Assembly (NCBI RefSeq): GCF_016592435.1
Contig: NZ_AP014545.1
Location: 2,922,693-2,986,692, forward strand
Length of the DNA: 64,000 nucleotides
Source: Amphritea japonica ATCC BAA-1530
Lineage (GTDB): Bacteria > Pseudomonadota > Gammaproteobacteria > Pseudomonadales > Balneatricaceae
Reading direction: 5' to 3'
The translations under genes and the position numbers were made by a program. This document shows, piece by piece, positions 45,980 to 55,125 of this stretch (its first letter is position 1; each line of letters starts with the position of its first letter). The notes under the pieces were generated by a model. The model saw nothing but the letters and a program-made list of their open reading frames with translations, made no database searches and had not been told where the DNA came from.

Positions 45980-47200
45980 TTATGAAAGATCGCGACCTTT
46001 GCCCGCTTCGATACGCATGCGCAGCGCATTCAATTTAATGAAACCCGCAGCATCTTTCTGATCATACGAACCCGCATCATCTTCAAACGTCGCAATGCTT
46101 TCATCAAACAGCGTATCTTCAGAACGACGACCCACAACAATCACGTTGCCTTTGTATAGCTTCAGACGAACATCGCCATTCACATACCGCTGGGATTCAT
46201 CGATCATCTGCTGAAGCATCTTACGCTCTTCGGACCACCAGAAACCATTATAGATAACTTTCGCATAACGCGGCATCAGCTCGTCTTTCAGATGCGCCGC
46301 TTCACGATCCAGAGTGATAGACTCAATTGCACGATGCGCGCGCAACATGATGGTGCCCCCTGGGGTTTCATAGCAGCCCCGGGACTTCATGCCTACAAAA
46401 CGGTTTTCAACGATATCTAAACGACCAATGCCATTTTCGCCACCGACCTTATTCAGGTACTCAAGCACCGTCGCAGGGCTCATAGCCTTACCGTCGATCG
46501 CTACAATATCACCCTTCTCGTAAGTCAGATCCATGTAGGTCGCTTGATCAGGAGCTTCTTCAGGTGACACAGACCAGCGCCACATATCATCTTCAGCTTC
46601 AGCCCATGGATCTTCCAGAATATCGCCCTCGTAGGAGATATGCAGAAGGTTAGCATCCATAGAATAAGGTGATTTCTTCTTTTTATTAGAGAAGTCGACC
46701 GGAATATCATGCTCTTCGCAATACTTCATCAACGTTTCACGGGAGGTCAGGTCCCATTCACGCCATGGCGCAATAACCGCCACGCCCGGCTTAAGCGCGT
46801 ATGCACCCAGCTCGAAACGAATCTGATCATTTCCTTTGCCCGTCGCACCATGAGAGATCGCATCAGCACCCGTCTCATTAGCAATCTCAATCAGGCGCTT
46901 AGCAATCAGTGGACGCGCTATAGAGGTACCCAGCAGGTACTCGCCTTCATAGATAGTGTTCGCACGGAACATAGGGAAAACGAAGTCACGGACAAATTCT
47001 TCCCGCAAATCTTCGATATAGATCTCTTTAACACCCAGCGCTTCAGCTTTCGCACGGGCTGGTTCTACTTCTTCACCCTGACCCAGGTCAGCAGTAAAAG
47101 TAACAACTTCACAGTTATAAGTATCCTGCAACCAGCGTACGATCACAGAAGTATCAAGGCCGCCGGAATAGGCCAGCACAACCTTTTTGATATCAGACAT
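45980..47200 (-). CDS. argG: Argininosuccinate synthase
   Basis: 406 residues from the ATG at 47200 ([19 protein letters not shown]), with GGAG about eight bases upstream. The frame upstream to 47263 is not needed. The ATP pyrophosphatase P-loop AYSGGLDTS (about residues 10-18), [27 protein letters not shown] and the [16 protein letters not shown] segment are intact. It joins citrulline and aspartate in arginine synthesis. It is the short (about 400 aa) form rather than the E. coli-type 447 aa form. argD and argF lie 4-5 kb away on the other strand. Confidence 0.97.
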   Translation of the reverse strand: MSDIKKVVLAYSGGLDTSVIVRWLQDTYNCEVVTFTADLGQGEEVEPARAKAEALGVKEIYIEDLREEFVRDFVFPMFRANTIYEGEYLLGTSIARPLIAKRLIEIANETGADAISHGATGKGNDQIRFELGAYALKPGVAVIAPWREWDLTSRETLMKYCEEHDIPVDFSNKKKKSPYSMDANLLHISYEGDILEDPWAEAEDDMWRWSVSPEEAPDQATYMDLTYEKGDIVAIDGKAMSPATVLEYLNKVGGENGIGRLDIVENRFVGMKSRGCYETPGGTIMLRAHRAIESITLDREAAHLKDELMPRYAKVIYNGFWWSEERKMLQQMIDESQRYVNGDVRLKLYKGNVIVVGRRSEDTLFDESIATFEDDAGSYDQKDAAGFIKLNALRMRIEAGKGRDLS

Positions 47201-47349
47201 ATAGAGAGGCTCCAAACGCAAAATCAGCCCCGTAGAGAGCGACATAGCCTCTAGCGGACACACAAAATCAGAAAGGGCGCAATTGTACCATGATTACGCC
47301 AGAGTTACAGAGGGTTATATACAGGCTTTATGGATAAAAGACGGGACGA

Positions 47350-48198
47350 TTAATCCCGGTCTAAGCGTATGGTCACACGACGACTCCGCTCACGGGTGGC
47401 ACGATCATTCTTTTGTGCCACGGGGTAGCGTTCACCGTGATATCGGGTGGTGATCATATCCGGATTCACGCCCTTCTTTTCCAGATAATCAGCCACGACT
47501 TCCGCGCGCTTTTTGGATAGATCCCGGTTCGCCAGTCGACGCCCCTGAGCATCAGAGTGACCATCGACATAAACCGAGTTCACAGTCTCATCATTGTTAA
47601 CATAGATCGCAATCAGATCAAGCCGCGCCTTAGTGGAATCAGACAACCGCCATTGCGCTGAGGGGAACAGCACCGCCGTACGCGCTATTTGGCGATAATT
47701 AACCGGCAATAGCTCTGTGATACAGTCTGAATACGCTGCATAGGCTGGAGGAAAATTAGCTGCCGATAGCCCTATACGAACAGACTCACCGGTTTCAGCC
47801 CAGTTCTGAGCCAGAAAAGTAGGCTTTCTCCCCCGATACAGGCTAGCCAGCATCTGCTGAGAGTATCCTGTCGGCACAGCAATCGACCCATTAGCAGCAA
47901 AGGTAACCTTGCCAATCTGCCGGGTCGCTATACCTGGTTGCCAGGGGGACGCCTCCTCCAGCAACTGCACACTGCCCTTCAAACCATGCCCCTGCATCGG
48001 CTTCAAAATAAAGCGAACGGTCTCCCCGGCTTCATGATTAAACTCTCCTTCACCAAACAAGGGAATTACCTGAGATAAACGACAGCTGAATTTTGAGGCC
48101 TCCAGTTCCCACTTAGATTGCTCGATAGACGCAGCATAACCGACCGCAAATACAGGCAGGGACATCACTGAAAGCAACACTAAAATGGCAACGCGCAT
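47350..48198 (-). CDS. motY: MotY-like flagellar T-ring protein (OmpA-like C-terminus)
   Basis: 282 residues: a signal peptide (MRVAILVLLSVMSLPVFA), an N-terminal MotY-type domain (about 20-155; SKWELEASKFSCRLSQVIPLFGEGEF), then an OmpA peptidoglycan-binding domain (about 165-280; VYVDGHSDAQGRRLANRDLSKKRA, RSRRVTIRL). In Vibrio, MotY forms the T ring that holds the stator of the polar flagellar motor. The ATG at 48198 is chosen because it begins the signal; the frame is open to 48351 without one. A near-consensus sigma-28 promoter at 48270-48296 supports a flagellar role, although no other flagellar gene is nearby. Confidence 0.87.
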   Translation of the reverse strand: MRVAILVLLSVMSLPVFAVGYAASIEQSKWELEASKFSCRLSQVIPLFGEGEFNHEAGETVRFILKPMQGHGLKGSVQLLEEASPWQPGIATRQIGKVTFAANGSIAVPTGYSQQMLASLYRGRKPTFLAQNWAETGESVRIGLSAANFPPAYAAYSDCITELLPVNYRQIARTAVLFPSAQWRLSDSTKARLDLIAIYVNNDETVNSVYVDGHSDAQGRRLANRDLSKKRAEVVADYLEKKGVNPDMITTRYHGERYPVAQKNDRATRERSRRVTIRLDRD

Positions 48199-48564
48199 AT
48201 ACAACCGACATCCATCTGAAATTAAGAGAATAGAATAAGCACTTCGGCCTTCCTCTAAAGGCCTGCACTGTATCGGCACAGAGACGACAAGCTTTAGAAA
48301 GATGCATACGCTCTGTGGAGTACCTGCAAGCAATAAAACAGCTATATGCACGAAAGATAGCTTCGAAAATTATCCGGACCTTTGCAAATACTATGACAAA
48401 ACAAATGGCTATTTTAGTGCTGACCCACCCCCAAACTTTAACACTTTATGAATAAGCTGACTGACTCTTGCTTAGGTAATTGTTAAAACCCACTCAAGTC
48501 TTTACACTTGAGCACAGCTAAATCACATATCTTGGCCGATATAAACGGCCACTAAGGACCTGCA
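48199..48564. other. Divergent intergenic region (366 nt) between motY and rnt
   Basis: It holds the sigma-28 promoter of motY (48270-48296) and a perfect 7-bp inverted repeat CTCAAGT/ACTTGAG (48493-48512), plus GGCC-N9-GGCC near the rnt start. No ORF of interest was seen. Confidence 0.5.
48270..48296 (-). promoter_or_regulatory. Sigma-28 (FliA) promoter of motY
   Basis: Read on the minus strand: TAAAGCTT (48289-48296), exactly 11 nt, GCCGATAC (48270-48277). One mismatch from consensus in each box (TAAAGTTT-N11-GCCGATAA). It lies 72 nt upstream of the motY ATG. Confidence 0.85.
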
Positions 48565-49215
48565 TTGAACAGAAGCGCACAGTACCAGCACCCAATGTCT
48601 AACCGTTTTCGGGGCTACCTACCCGTTGTCATCGATGTAGAGACTGCCGGATTTAATGCCCAGACAGACGCTCTGCTGGAAATTGCAGCTGTCACCCTGA
48701 CAATGGATGACGACGGCAACCTCCTGATAGATGAAAGCTATGAATTCAACGTCGAGCCCTTCGAAGGCGCCAACCTTGAAAAAGCCGCTTTGGACTTTAC
48801 TGGAATTGACCCGTACAACCCGTTACGGGGCGCTATCCCTGAAGCAGAAGCGATGGAAAAAATATTCAAACCTATTCGAAAAGCGGTCAAAGCACACAGC
48901 TGCAAACGCGCAATTTTAGTAGGTCACAACGCCTCTTTTGATCACGGCTTCGTAACAGCTGCATCTGAACGCTGCGATATCAAACGCAACCCGTTTCATC
49001 CTTTTTCAACGTTTGATACTGCCACGCTGGCCGGCCTGGCCGTAGGCCATACCGTACTGGCAAAATCTTGCGACCTGGCTGATATCGACTTTGATGGAAA
49101 CCAAGCCCACTCCGCCTTGTACGACACCATGAAAACTGCTGAGCTTTTCTGCATGATCGTGAACCGCTGGAAAGACCTGGGCGGCTGGCAGATGATGGAA
49201 GACCGGTACGAATAG
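48565..49215 (+). CDS. rnt: Ribonuclease T
   Basis: 216 residues. DEDDh exonuclease motifs: Exo [22 protein letters not shown] (Asp and Glu, about residues 21-41), Exo [13 protein letters not shown], Exo III HSALYDT with the catalytic His. [20 protein letters not shown] is diagnostic of RNase T, which trims the 3' ends of tRNA and other stable RNAs. The TTG at 48565 has AAGGA seven bases upstream, and the extra ten residues (ending HPM before SNRFRGYLP) match the Pseudomonas N-terminus. An ATG at 48595 is the alternative. Confidence 0.96.
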   Translation: MNRSAQYQHPMSNRFRGYLPVVIDVETAGFNAQTDALLEIAAVTLTMDDDGNLLIDESYEFNVEPFEGANLEKAALDFTGIDPYNPLRGAIPEAEAMEKIFKPIRKAVKAHSCKRAILVGHNASFDHGFVTAASERCDIKRNPFHPFSTFDTATLAGLAVGHTVLAKSCDLADIDFDGNQAHSALYDTMKTAELFCMIVNRWKDLGGWQMMEDRYE

Positions 49216-49362
49216 TAAAATCCGAGCCTCGCTGCGCGACTAACTATGGGTTAGACGCGACTGCGTCCTTGCCAGTAAAGAAAAAGCAGACCAAACGCAT
49301 AAGCGATACGCGTTGCTCAAAATTTTTAGCCCACACACAACCAGCAAAACAGTTTTTATTGC

Positions 49363-49425
49363 AGGAGCGGCTTTCAGCCGCGAATCAACTCGTCTAGTAC
49401 TGCTCGCGGCTGGAAGCCGCTCCTA
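49363..49425. repeat. REP doublet (REPIN-like inverted pair)
   Basis: AGGAGCGGCTTTCAGCCGCG (from 49363) and CGCGGCTGGAAGCCGCTCCT (ending 49424) are inverted copies, with about 20 nt between. Each copy is itself a GCGGCT/AGCCGC hairpin. The GGAGCGGCTT..GCCGCGA core is the widespread pseudomonad/marine gammaproteobacterial REP type, thought to be spread by RAYT transposases. None is in this window. Confidence 0.85.
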
Positions 49426-49474
49426 CCGACATAAAGCGAGCTCTTCCGGGCCACGAGTAACATCCATCAGACAC

Positions 49475-49504
49475 AAAAAAACGCGCCAAAGGCGCGTTTT
49501 TTTA
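49475..49504. terminator. Strong bidirectional terminator
   Basis: AAAAAACGCGCC/GGCGCGTTTTTT around AAA, with an A run on one side and a T run on the other. It lies 22 nt past the peroxiredoxin stop on the minus strand and also downstream of rnt. Confidence 0.9.
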
Positions 49505-49525
49505 TCTAACAGCTACTCTTCAATA

Positions 49526-50128
49526 TTACAAAGAGTCAGCGTTCTCGCTCAGGTAAGCAGCTACGCCTGCAGGCGACGCATCCATACCTTTGTCACCTTC
49601 AGTCCAGCCAGCCGGGCAAACTTCGCCGTTAGCCTGGTGGAATGCAAGCGCATCAACCATACGCAACATTTCGTCAACGTTACGACCCAATGGCAGATCG
49701 TTAACTACCTGGTGACGAACCTGACCATCTTCATCAATCAGGAATGAACCACGGAAAGCCATGCCGCCTTCAGATTCAACATCATAAGCCTGACAGATGC
49801 TGTGAGTCATATCAGCAACCAGCGTGTAATTAACCGGACCGATACCACCCTGGTCAATAGGGGTGTTACGCCAAGCGTTGTGAGAGAAATGAGAATCGAT
49901 AGAAACACCGATCACTTCAACATTACGCTTTTTGAACTCTTCAATGCGGTGATCAAAAGCCAGCAGCTCAGAAGGACATACAAATGTAAAATCCAATGGG
50001 TAGAAGAATACTACAGCCTTCTTACCTTTAGTCGCTTCGGACAAAGTATATGCATCAACAATATCGCCATTACCCAGTACCGCTGCAGCGGTAAAATCCG
50101 GAGCCTGCTTACCTACTAATACGCCCAT
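49526..50128 (-). CDS. 2-Cys peroxiredoxin (AhpC/Prx1 type)
   Basis: 200 residues. Peroxidatic Cys in DFTFVCPSE (about residue 51) and resolving Cys in GEVCPAGW (about residue 171); the GGIGPVNYTLVAD and GMAFRGSFLID segments are typical of Prx1-like AhpC proteins. It reduces H2O2 and organic hydroperoxides, recycled by AhpF or thioredoxin. No ahpF is adjacent. It stands alone, divergent from no gene and followed by a strong terminator. Confidence 0.95.
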   Translation of the reverse strand: MGVLVGKQAPDFTAAAVLGNGDIVDAYTLSEATKGKKAVVFFYPLDFTFVCPSELLAFDHRIEEFKKRNVEVIGVSIDSHFSHNAWRNTPIDQGGIGPVNYTLVADMTHSICQAYDVESEGGMAFRGSFLIDEDGQVRHQVVNDLPLGRNVDEMLRMVDALAFHQANGEVCPAGWTEGDKGMDASPAGVAAYLSENADSL

Positions 50129-50292
50129 TTTCTATCTCCATTTAAGTAAAACGTTAAACGCTAAATGAATAAGCAAAATATTACTCAATCAACATGCCAT
50201 AAAATTCTACAGATATCTTAGTTGCAGAGACTTTATAACACTAATAAAAGACAACTATACAACTGATAAACAATACCTATGACCCGCAACTA

Positions 50293-50625
50293 TCACTCAG
50301 CGGCATCATCTTCAACGACAACAGTATCAATCAGCTCTTTGAGCTCTCCGTTCGCCGCCATCTCAGCAATAATGTCGCAACCGCCAATCAACTCTCCCTT
50401 AACCCACAGCTGCGGAAAGGTTGGCCAGTTTGCATACTTAGGGAGTTCCGCACGGATTTCCGGACTTTCCAGAATATTGACAAATGCGAAGCGAGCCCCA
50501 CAAGACATAATCGCTTCAGACGCACGGGAAGAGAAGCCACACTGAGGGAAACGGGGAGTCCCCTTCATATACAAGAGGATATCGTTGGACTCAATCTGCT
50601 CTTTAATAGTATCTACAACGCTCAT
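50293..50625 (-). CDS. grxD: Monothiol glutaredoxin Grx4
   Basis: 110 residues from the ATG at 50625 (MSVVDTIKEQI), with TAGG about six bases upstream. The active site is the monothiol CGFS in RFPQCGFSSRA (about residues 29-39), with YMKGTP before it, WPTFPQLWVKGELIGGCDI (glutathione-binding Thr-Pro region) and the GGCD motif. Grx4 carries [2Fe-2S] clusters bridged by glutathione, usually with BolA. The frame upstream to 50673 is not used. Confidence 0.95.
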   Translation of the reverse strand: MSVVDTIKEQIESNDILLYMKGTPRFPQCGFSSRASEAIMSCGARFAFVNILESPEIRAELPKYANWPTFPQLWVKGELIGGCDIIAEMAANGELKELIDTVVVEDDAAE

Positions 50626-50926
50626 AAACCTACCTATGTTTTTACTGGTCGCCAGAAGTCCGGCATACATCAATTTTAGTGTCGAAATTCTAACATAAAC
50701 CTGATTAATTTACTCAGGTATAACTGAAAAAATTCAGCATTAATACTCAGCCTTATAAAGATACGCTGATTAGAAAAACGGTATCTGAAACTATATGGGG
50801 GCAAGCATACTAAATCTCAAGTTACATTCTCTATCTTGCTTATTGTCTGGCAAGTACATAGAATGGCTGGTTTTCCGTTCGGCAGCCTCAAAAAGCTGCC
50901 GTTTTGCGTTACATAGAGGGACAATG
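50626..50926. other. Intergenic region (301 nt) upstream of grxD and argD
   Basis: It contains a palindrome CTGAAAAAATTCAG (50724-50737), weakly ArgR-box-like but two bases too short, and a hairpin with a T run (50880-50905) just before argD. An open frame from 50795 runs into argD but has no ribosome site. Confidence 0.5.
50880..50905 (+). promoter_or_regulatory. Terminator-like hairpin in the argD leader
   Basis: CGGCAGC/GCTGCCG stem (50880-50886 with 50895-50901), 8-nt loop, followed by TTTT. It ends about 22 nt before the argD start, so it may attenuate argD. Confidence 0.5.
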
Positions 50927-52111
50927 ATGTCTATACAGCCCGTTATGAATACTTACTCGCGTCTTTCAGTAGCATTTGATCACGGCGAAGGCTGCTGGCT
51001 GTTTGATACTGACGGCAACAAATATCTGGATGCACTCAGCGGTATCGCAGTATGCGGTCTGGGCCATGCACATCCAGCCGTCACTACAGCTATCAGTGAG
51101 CAGGCTAGCCAGCTCATTCATACATCCAACCTCTATACCATACCCAATCAGGAGCTACTGGCTGAACGGCTGACAAAGATCTCCGGTATGGACAACGTAT
51201 TCTTCGGCAACTCCGGCGCTGAAGCAAACGAGGCAGCCATAAAACTGGCGCGTCGTTACGGACATGCCAAAGGCATCGACAAGCCTGCCACTATCGTCAT
51301 GGAAGGCTCTTTTCACGGCCGGACTATGGCTACCCTGAGCGCTACAGGCAACCGTTCTGCTCAGGCCGGTTTTGAACCACTGGTCAGCGGATTTGTACGT
51401 GCACCCTATAACGATGTCGACGCAGTAAAGAATATTATTGCCAACAACGCCAGCGTTGTAGCCATTCTTGTTGAGCCTATTCAGGGGGAAGGCGGTGTTA
51501 TCATTCCAGCCGATGACTACCTGAATCAACTACGCGAACTCTGTGATGCAAACGACATGCTATTAATGCTCGACGAAGTGCAGACAGGTAATGGGCGGAC
51601 CGGAAGCTACTTTGCATACCAGCAGAACAACATCCTTCCCGATGTCGTTACGACCGCTAAAGGCCTGGGTAACGGTGTCCCAATCGGAGCTTGTCTGGCC
51701 CGGGGTAAAGCGACCGAAGTATTGGTACCTGGCACCCATGGTTCAACTTATGGCGGCAACCCACTATGCTGCGCCGCTGCATTGGCAGTCGTCGATACCA
51801 TCACAGATGAAAAGTTAGACCAGCGCGCTGGCAAACTGGGCGACATGATTGCTGATGGCTTCCGCGCTCAACTAGGTGATGCATCCTACGTTAAAGAGAT
51901 TCGCAACAAAGGCCTGATGATTGCGATTGAGTTAAGCGAAGCGGGCTCCGAACTAGCGGTTCTTTCTAAGGTTAAAGGCGTACTACTCAACGTTACCGGT
52001 GGTGGCAAAGTGGTACGTATGCTACCGCCTCTTATTATGAGCGACACCGAAGCGGAGCTACTGGTCAATACAGTATCCCGCATTATCAAAGTCTACATGG
52101 CTGACGAATAA
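50927..52111 (+). CDS. argD: Acetylornithine aminotransferase
   Basis: 394 residues. The PLP fold is intact: GIAVCGLGHAHP (about residues 30-41), FFGNSGAEANEAAIKLAR, GSFHGRT, LLMLDEVQTGNGRTG (about 209-223) and the Schiff-base Lys in VTTAKGLGNGVPIG (about 240-253). It transaminates N-acetylglutamate semialdehyde in arginine synthesis and often succinyl-DAP as well. GAGGG lies six bases before the second of two adjacent ATGs (50927). argF follows after 41 nt, so argDF is probably one operon. Confidence 0.95.
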   Translation: MSIQPVMNTYSRLSVAFDHGEGCWLFDTDGNKYLDALSGIAVCGLGHAHPAVTTAISEQASQLIHTSNLYTIPNQELLAERLTKISGMDNVFFGNSGAEANEAAIKLARRYGHAKGIDKPATIVMEGSFHGRTMATLSATGNRSAQAGFEPLVSGFVRAPYNDVDAVKNIIANNASVVAILVEPIQGEGGVIIPADDYLNQLRELCDANDMLLMLDEVQTGNGRTGSYFAYQQNNILPDVVTTAKGLGNGVPIGACLARGKATEVLVPGTHGSTYGGNPLCCAAALAVVDTITDEKLDQRAGKLGDMIADGFRAQLGDASYVKEIRNKGLMIAIELSEAGSELAVLSKVKGVLLNVTGGGKVVRMLPPLIMSDTEAELLVNTVSRIIKVYMADE

Positions 52112-52152
52112 CAGAATCTGAGCAAGGCCTGTTTATTCAGGCCCACTGAACT

Positions 52153-53058
52153 ATGACAACACGACACTTCTTAACACTGCTGGATTTAACCCCTGACGAG
52201 CTTAACAAGCTGATTCACAGAGCGGTTGAATTAAAACAGATCCGCAACAGCGGCGAAATTTACGAACCTTTAAAAAACCAGGTTCTGGCGATGATTTTTG
52301 AAAAATCATCCACCCGTACACGGGTCTCTTTTGAGGCAGGCATGGCTCAATTTGGCGGACACGCTCTGTTTCTCTCATCACGAGACACCCAGCTTGGCCG
52401 TGGCGAACCTATCGAAGACAGTGCAAAAGTGATTTCAAGCATGTGCGACGCAGTTATGATTCGTACCTTTGAGCACGAAACTGTTACCAGCTTTGCCGCC
52501 AACTCAAAAGTACCGGTCATCAACGCTCTCACCGATGACTATCATCCCTGTCAGCTGTTAGCCGATATGCAGACGTTTCTCGAGCACCGGGGTGATATCA
52601 AAGGTAAAACCGTCAGCTGGATAGGTGATGGCAATAATATGTGTCACTCCTACATTAATGCCGCCCGCCAGTTCGATTTTAAACTCCAGATAGCCTGCCC
52701 TGAAGGGTTCGATCCTGATCCTGAGCTGGTTGCGACCAACAGTGACCGGGTAACTATCTTCCGCACACCGGAAGAAGCCGTACAAGGCAGCCACCTTATC
52801 GTTACCGACGTTTGGGCTTCAATGGGCCAGGAAGAGGAACAAAAAGAGCGAGAGCAAGCATTTGCAGGCTACCAGGTGACCACCGAACTGCTTGATCAGG
52901 CGGATGAAAGCGCTATTTTCATGCACTGTCTGCCAGCCCATCGCGGCGAAGAAGTCAGTGCAGAGATGATGGACGATCCACGCTCAGTTGTATTTGATGA
53001 AGCGGAAAACCGCCTTCACGCGCAAAAAGCGCTGCTGGAGTTTCTACTGATAAAGTAG
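52153..53058 (+). CDS. argF: Ornithine carbamoyltransferase
   Basis: 301 residues. Carbamoyl-phosphate site SSTRTR (about residues 52-57), [30 protein letters not shown], the SMG loop in [11 protein letters not shown] and the ornithine-site [11 protein letters not shown] (about 257-267, Cys conserved). It makes citrulline from ornithine and carbamoyl phosphate. It lies downstream of argD and upstream of a metR-like gene on the same strand. Confidence 0.97.
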   Translation: MTTRHFLTLLDLTPDELNKLIHRAVELKQIRNSGEIYEPLKNQVLAMIFEKSSTRTRVSFEAGMAQFGGHALFLSSRDTQLGRGEPIEDSAKVISSMCDAVMIRTFEHETVTSFAANSKVPVINALTDDYHPCQLLADMQTFLEHRGDIKGKTVSWIGDGNNMCHSYINAARQFDFKLQIACPEGFDPDPELVATNSDRVTIFRTPEEAVQGSHLIVTDVWASMGQEEEQKEREQAFAGYQVTTELLDQADESAIFMHCLPAHRGEEVSAEMMDDPRSVVFDEAENRLHAQKALLEFLLIK

Positions 53059-53174
53059 AGCTCATTGCCGATAGAGCCTGCACCCCAGCAGGCTCTATAT
53101 CACTCAAAGATCCCGCATGAGTGAAATTCATACTATACTCTGTTTCAAACGCACATTTATTGAGGCATGACGGC

Positions 53175-54089
53175 ATGATCGAACTTCGACATCTCAAGAC
53201 ACTTTCTGCACTGAGGGACTCAGGCAGTCTGGTAGAAGCTGCCGAACGCATTCATCTGACCCAATCAGCACTGTCTCATCAGATTAAAGATCTTGAAGAT
53301 CGCCTCGATTGCTCTCTGTTTATTCGCAAAACCAAGCCCATCTGTTTTACCAGTGCTGGCCAGCGGATACTGACTCTGGCTGATGATGTGTTACCGATGA
53401 TTCGCAATGCTGAACGGGATATCGCCCGCCTGGCCGGTGGCGAAGCCGGTCGGTTAAATATCTGTATCGAGTGCCATAGCTGCTTCGACTGGCTCATGCC
53501 CACCATCGACCATTTCCGTCAAAACTGGCCTGAAGTAGAGATGGACCTGACCACCGGTTTCAGTTTTCAGCCTCTGCCGGCACTGGCACGCGGCGATATT
53601 GATCTGGTCATCACTGCAGATCCGGAGCCTCGTAACGGCATCACCTATATTCCATTGTTCTCTTACGAGTCAGTACTGGCGTTAAGTAAGCAACATCAAC
53701 TGGTAGCCCGAAAAGTAATTCAACCACAAGATCTCGAGCAGCAAACCCTGATCACCTACCCCGTCGATCCGCAACGTCTGGATGTCTTTAAGCACTTCCT
53801 CGATCCTGCCGGTATTGATCCAGGTGAGCTACGGACATCTGAGCTAACTGTCATGATTATGCAGTTAGTTGCCAGCGGCCGAGGCGTATCCGCCATGCCT
53901 AACTGGGCGATCCACCAGTATATTGAGCAGGATTACATCACTTCACGTCCACTGGGCGATAAAGGAGTATGGTGCACCCTCTACGCGGCGATTCGAGAAG
54001 ATCAAAAAGATGCTGATTTTATGGTCGACTTCCTGAATACCGCAAAAGAGATCACCTTCCGCAACCTCAGCGGTATCAAATCCGCCTGA
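53175..54089 (+). CDS. metR: LysR-type regulator MetR
   Basis: 304 residues. The helix-turn-helix (about 3-60; MIELRHLKTLSALRDSGSLV and LTQSALSHQIKDLE) is characteristic of MetR, as are FIRKTKPICFTSAGQRIL and ECHSCFDWLMP at the start of the effector domain. MetR activates methionine genes with homocysteine as coactivator. The ATG at 53175 is chosen because it gives the family start and has GAGG upstream; the frame is open to 53121. No metE or other target is next to it. Its stop shares a base with the next gene. Confidence 0.92.
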   Translation: MIELRHLKTLSALRDSGSLVEAAERIHLTQSALSHQIKDLEDRLDCSLFIRKTKPICFTSAGQRILTLADDVLPMIRNAERDIARLAGGEAGRLNICIECHSCFDWLMPTIDHFRQNWPEVEMDLTTGFSFQPLPALARGDIDLVITADPEPRNGITYIPLFSYESVLALSKQHQLVARKVIQPQDLEQQTLITYPVDPQRLDVFKHFLDPAGIDPGELRTSELTVMIMQLVASGRGVSAMPNWAIHQYIEQDYITSRPLGDKGVWCTLYAAIREDQKDADFMVDFLNTAKEITFRNLSGIKSA

Positions 54090-54535
54090 TGCAACAACTG
54101 GGCAATTCCGCACAGGCAACTACCCTGCTTTACCTGCCGACCCCGCCGCTGGTTAATACAAACAACCCGCTGGACTATGGCGCTCTGTGCGAGCTGAATG
54201 GAAACCACTGGCGTAAAATTCTGATCATTCTGGCAAAGCTGCAATGCCCGGATACAGACTGGCGCAACTACCGTGATCAGCTGTTACTGAAACAGCATGA
54301 AGCGATCATTTTTAGTGACCAGTTACTTCCGGGAAAGCAACTCCAGATTGTGGCAGGCAAAGCCAGCTGGGGGCGCCTGGGGCTGAATCCGGAGCAATTT
54401 TCACCCCTTGAAGAGAGCAATCGACTGTTACGGCAAGGCAACATTATTTTGACACCTTATCCAGATTACCGGCAATTCCCCAATCACCTGATAGACCAGC
54501 TCAGACCGATCATCCACGCATCAAATAAAGACTAG
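54089..54535 (+). CDS. Conserved hypothetical protein coupled to metR
   Basis: 148 residues, cytosolic, no signal. Features: LLYLPTPPLVNTNNPLDYG near the start, NGNHWRKILIILAKL (about 37-51), the QHEAIIFSDQLLPGKQLQIVAGKASW region (about 68-93) and LTPYPDYRQFPN near the end. It looks like a small uncharacterized gammaproteobacterial family (possibly DUF6942, from memory and uncertain). The ATG overlaps the metR stop (TGATG), indicating coupling. Its 3' end overlaps the convergent gene by 4 nt. Confidence 0.65.
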   Translation: MQQLGNSAQATTLLYLPTPPLVNTNNPLDYGALCELNGNHWRKILIILAKLQCPDTDWRNYRDQLLLKQHEAIIFSDQLLPGKQLQIVAGKASWGRLGLNPEQFSPLEESNRLLRQGNIILTPYPDYRQFPNHLIDQLRPIIHASNKD

Positions 54536-54909
54536 CCTTCCCACTCATCCAGCACCTCTTTAGCGGCACGAAACGCTTCCTGTGCCGCAGGAGCACCACA
54601 ATAGACAATGGAGTGCAGCAGCACTTCCTGGATCTCTTCTACTGTACAGCCATTATTCAGCGCCCCCCGAACATGACCTTTAAGCTCAGCCGGTGCTTTG
54701 AGCGCAGCAAGCATCGCAATAGTCACCAGTGATCGGGTACTTCGCGGCAAGCCTTCTCGCTGCCAGGTACTTCCCCAGGCGTGCTCATTAATCCAGTCCT
54801 GAACCGGCTGAGTCAGCTCCGTTGTATTTTCAATCGCTTTTTGAACAAAGGCTTCACCCATCACCTCAGTGCGAACCTTTAAACCATTCTGCTTATCTTG
54901 CTCAGACAT
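54532..54909 (-). CDS. Carboxymuconolactone decarboxylase-family protein
   Basis: 125 residues from the ATG at 54909, with GAGGG five bases upstream. PcaC-type CMD fold: WGSTWQREGLPRSTRSLVTIAMLAAL (about residues 43-68), ELKGHVRGALNNGCTVEEIQEVLLHSIVYCG (about 72-102) with the conserved Glu and His. Length and motifs match 4-carboxymuconolactone decarboxylase of the protocatechuate pathway, but no other pca gene is nearby, so the role may be different. The last bases overlap the convergent gene. Confidence 0.85.
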   Translation of the reverse strand: MSEQDKQNGLKVRTEVMGEAFVQKAIENTTELTQPVQDWINEHAWGSTWQREGLPRSTRSLVTIAMLAALKAPAELKGHVRGALNNGCTVEEIQEVLLHSIVYCGAPAAQEAFRAAKEVLDEWEG

Positions 54910-55125
54910 AAAATCCCTCAACACTTTCAAAACTACTGATTAGAAACAACTGCAACTATTGGGATGACATACTACTGATCTCTCAGCAACAGTCCAATAA
55001 TCCACACTCATCACCCTTCACCCCGTGAAAAGTGTGCTTTTTTTATCCATCAACCCTTACCTGAAAAGAGGATCAGAGCTACACTACTGCCTCTGAATTT
55101 TTACTTTTATAGCGGTACTTTACTG

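Larger units (their letters stand above)
49216..49525. other. Intergenic region (310 nt) with REP pair and terminator
   Basis: Between rnt and the peroxiredoxin gene, which converge. It contains an inverted REP pair (49363-49425) and a strong bidirectional terminator (49475-49504). An ORF at 49313-49747 reads through the REP and the peroxiredoxin gene and is a shadow. Confidence 0.6.

Noticed and set aside
47201-47263. Longer N-terminus for argG
   Set aside because: The extension has no family match, and the ATG at 47200 has GGAG and the conserved [14 protein letters not shown] start.
49313-49747. 144-codon plus-strand ORF across the REP pair
   Set aside because: It reads through the REP repeat, a strong terminator and antisense to the peroxiredoxin gene.
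50724-50737. ARG box upstream of argD as a firm operator
   Set aside because: The dyad is two bases shorter than the TGAAT-N4-ATTCA core, so it is kept only as a weak candidate.
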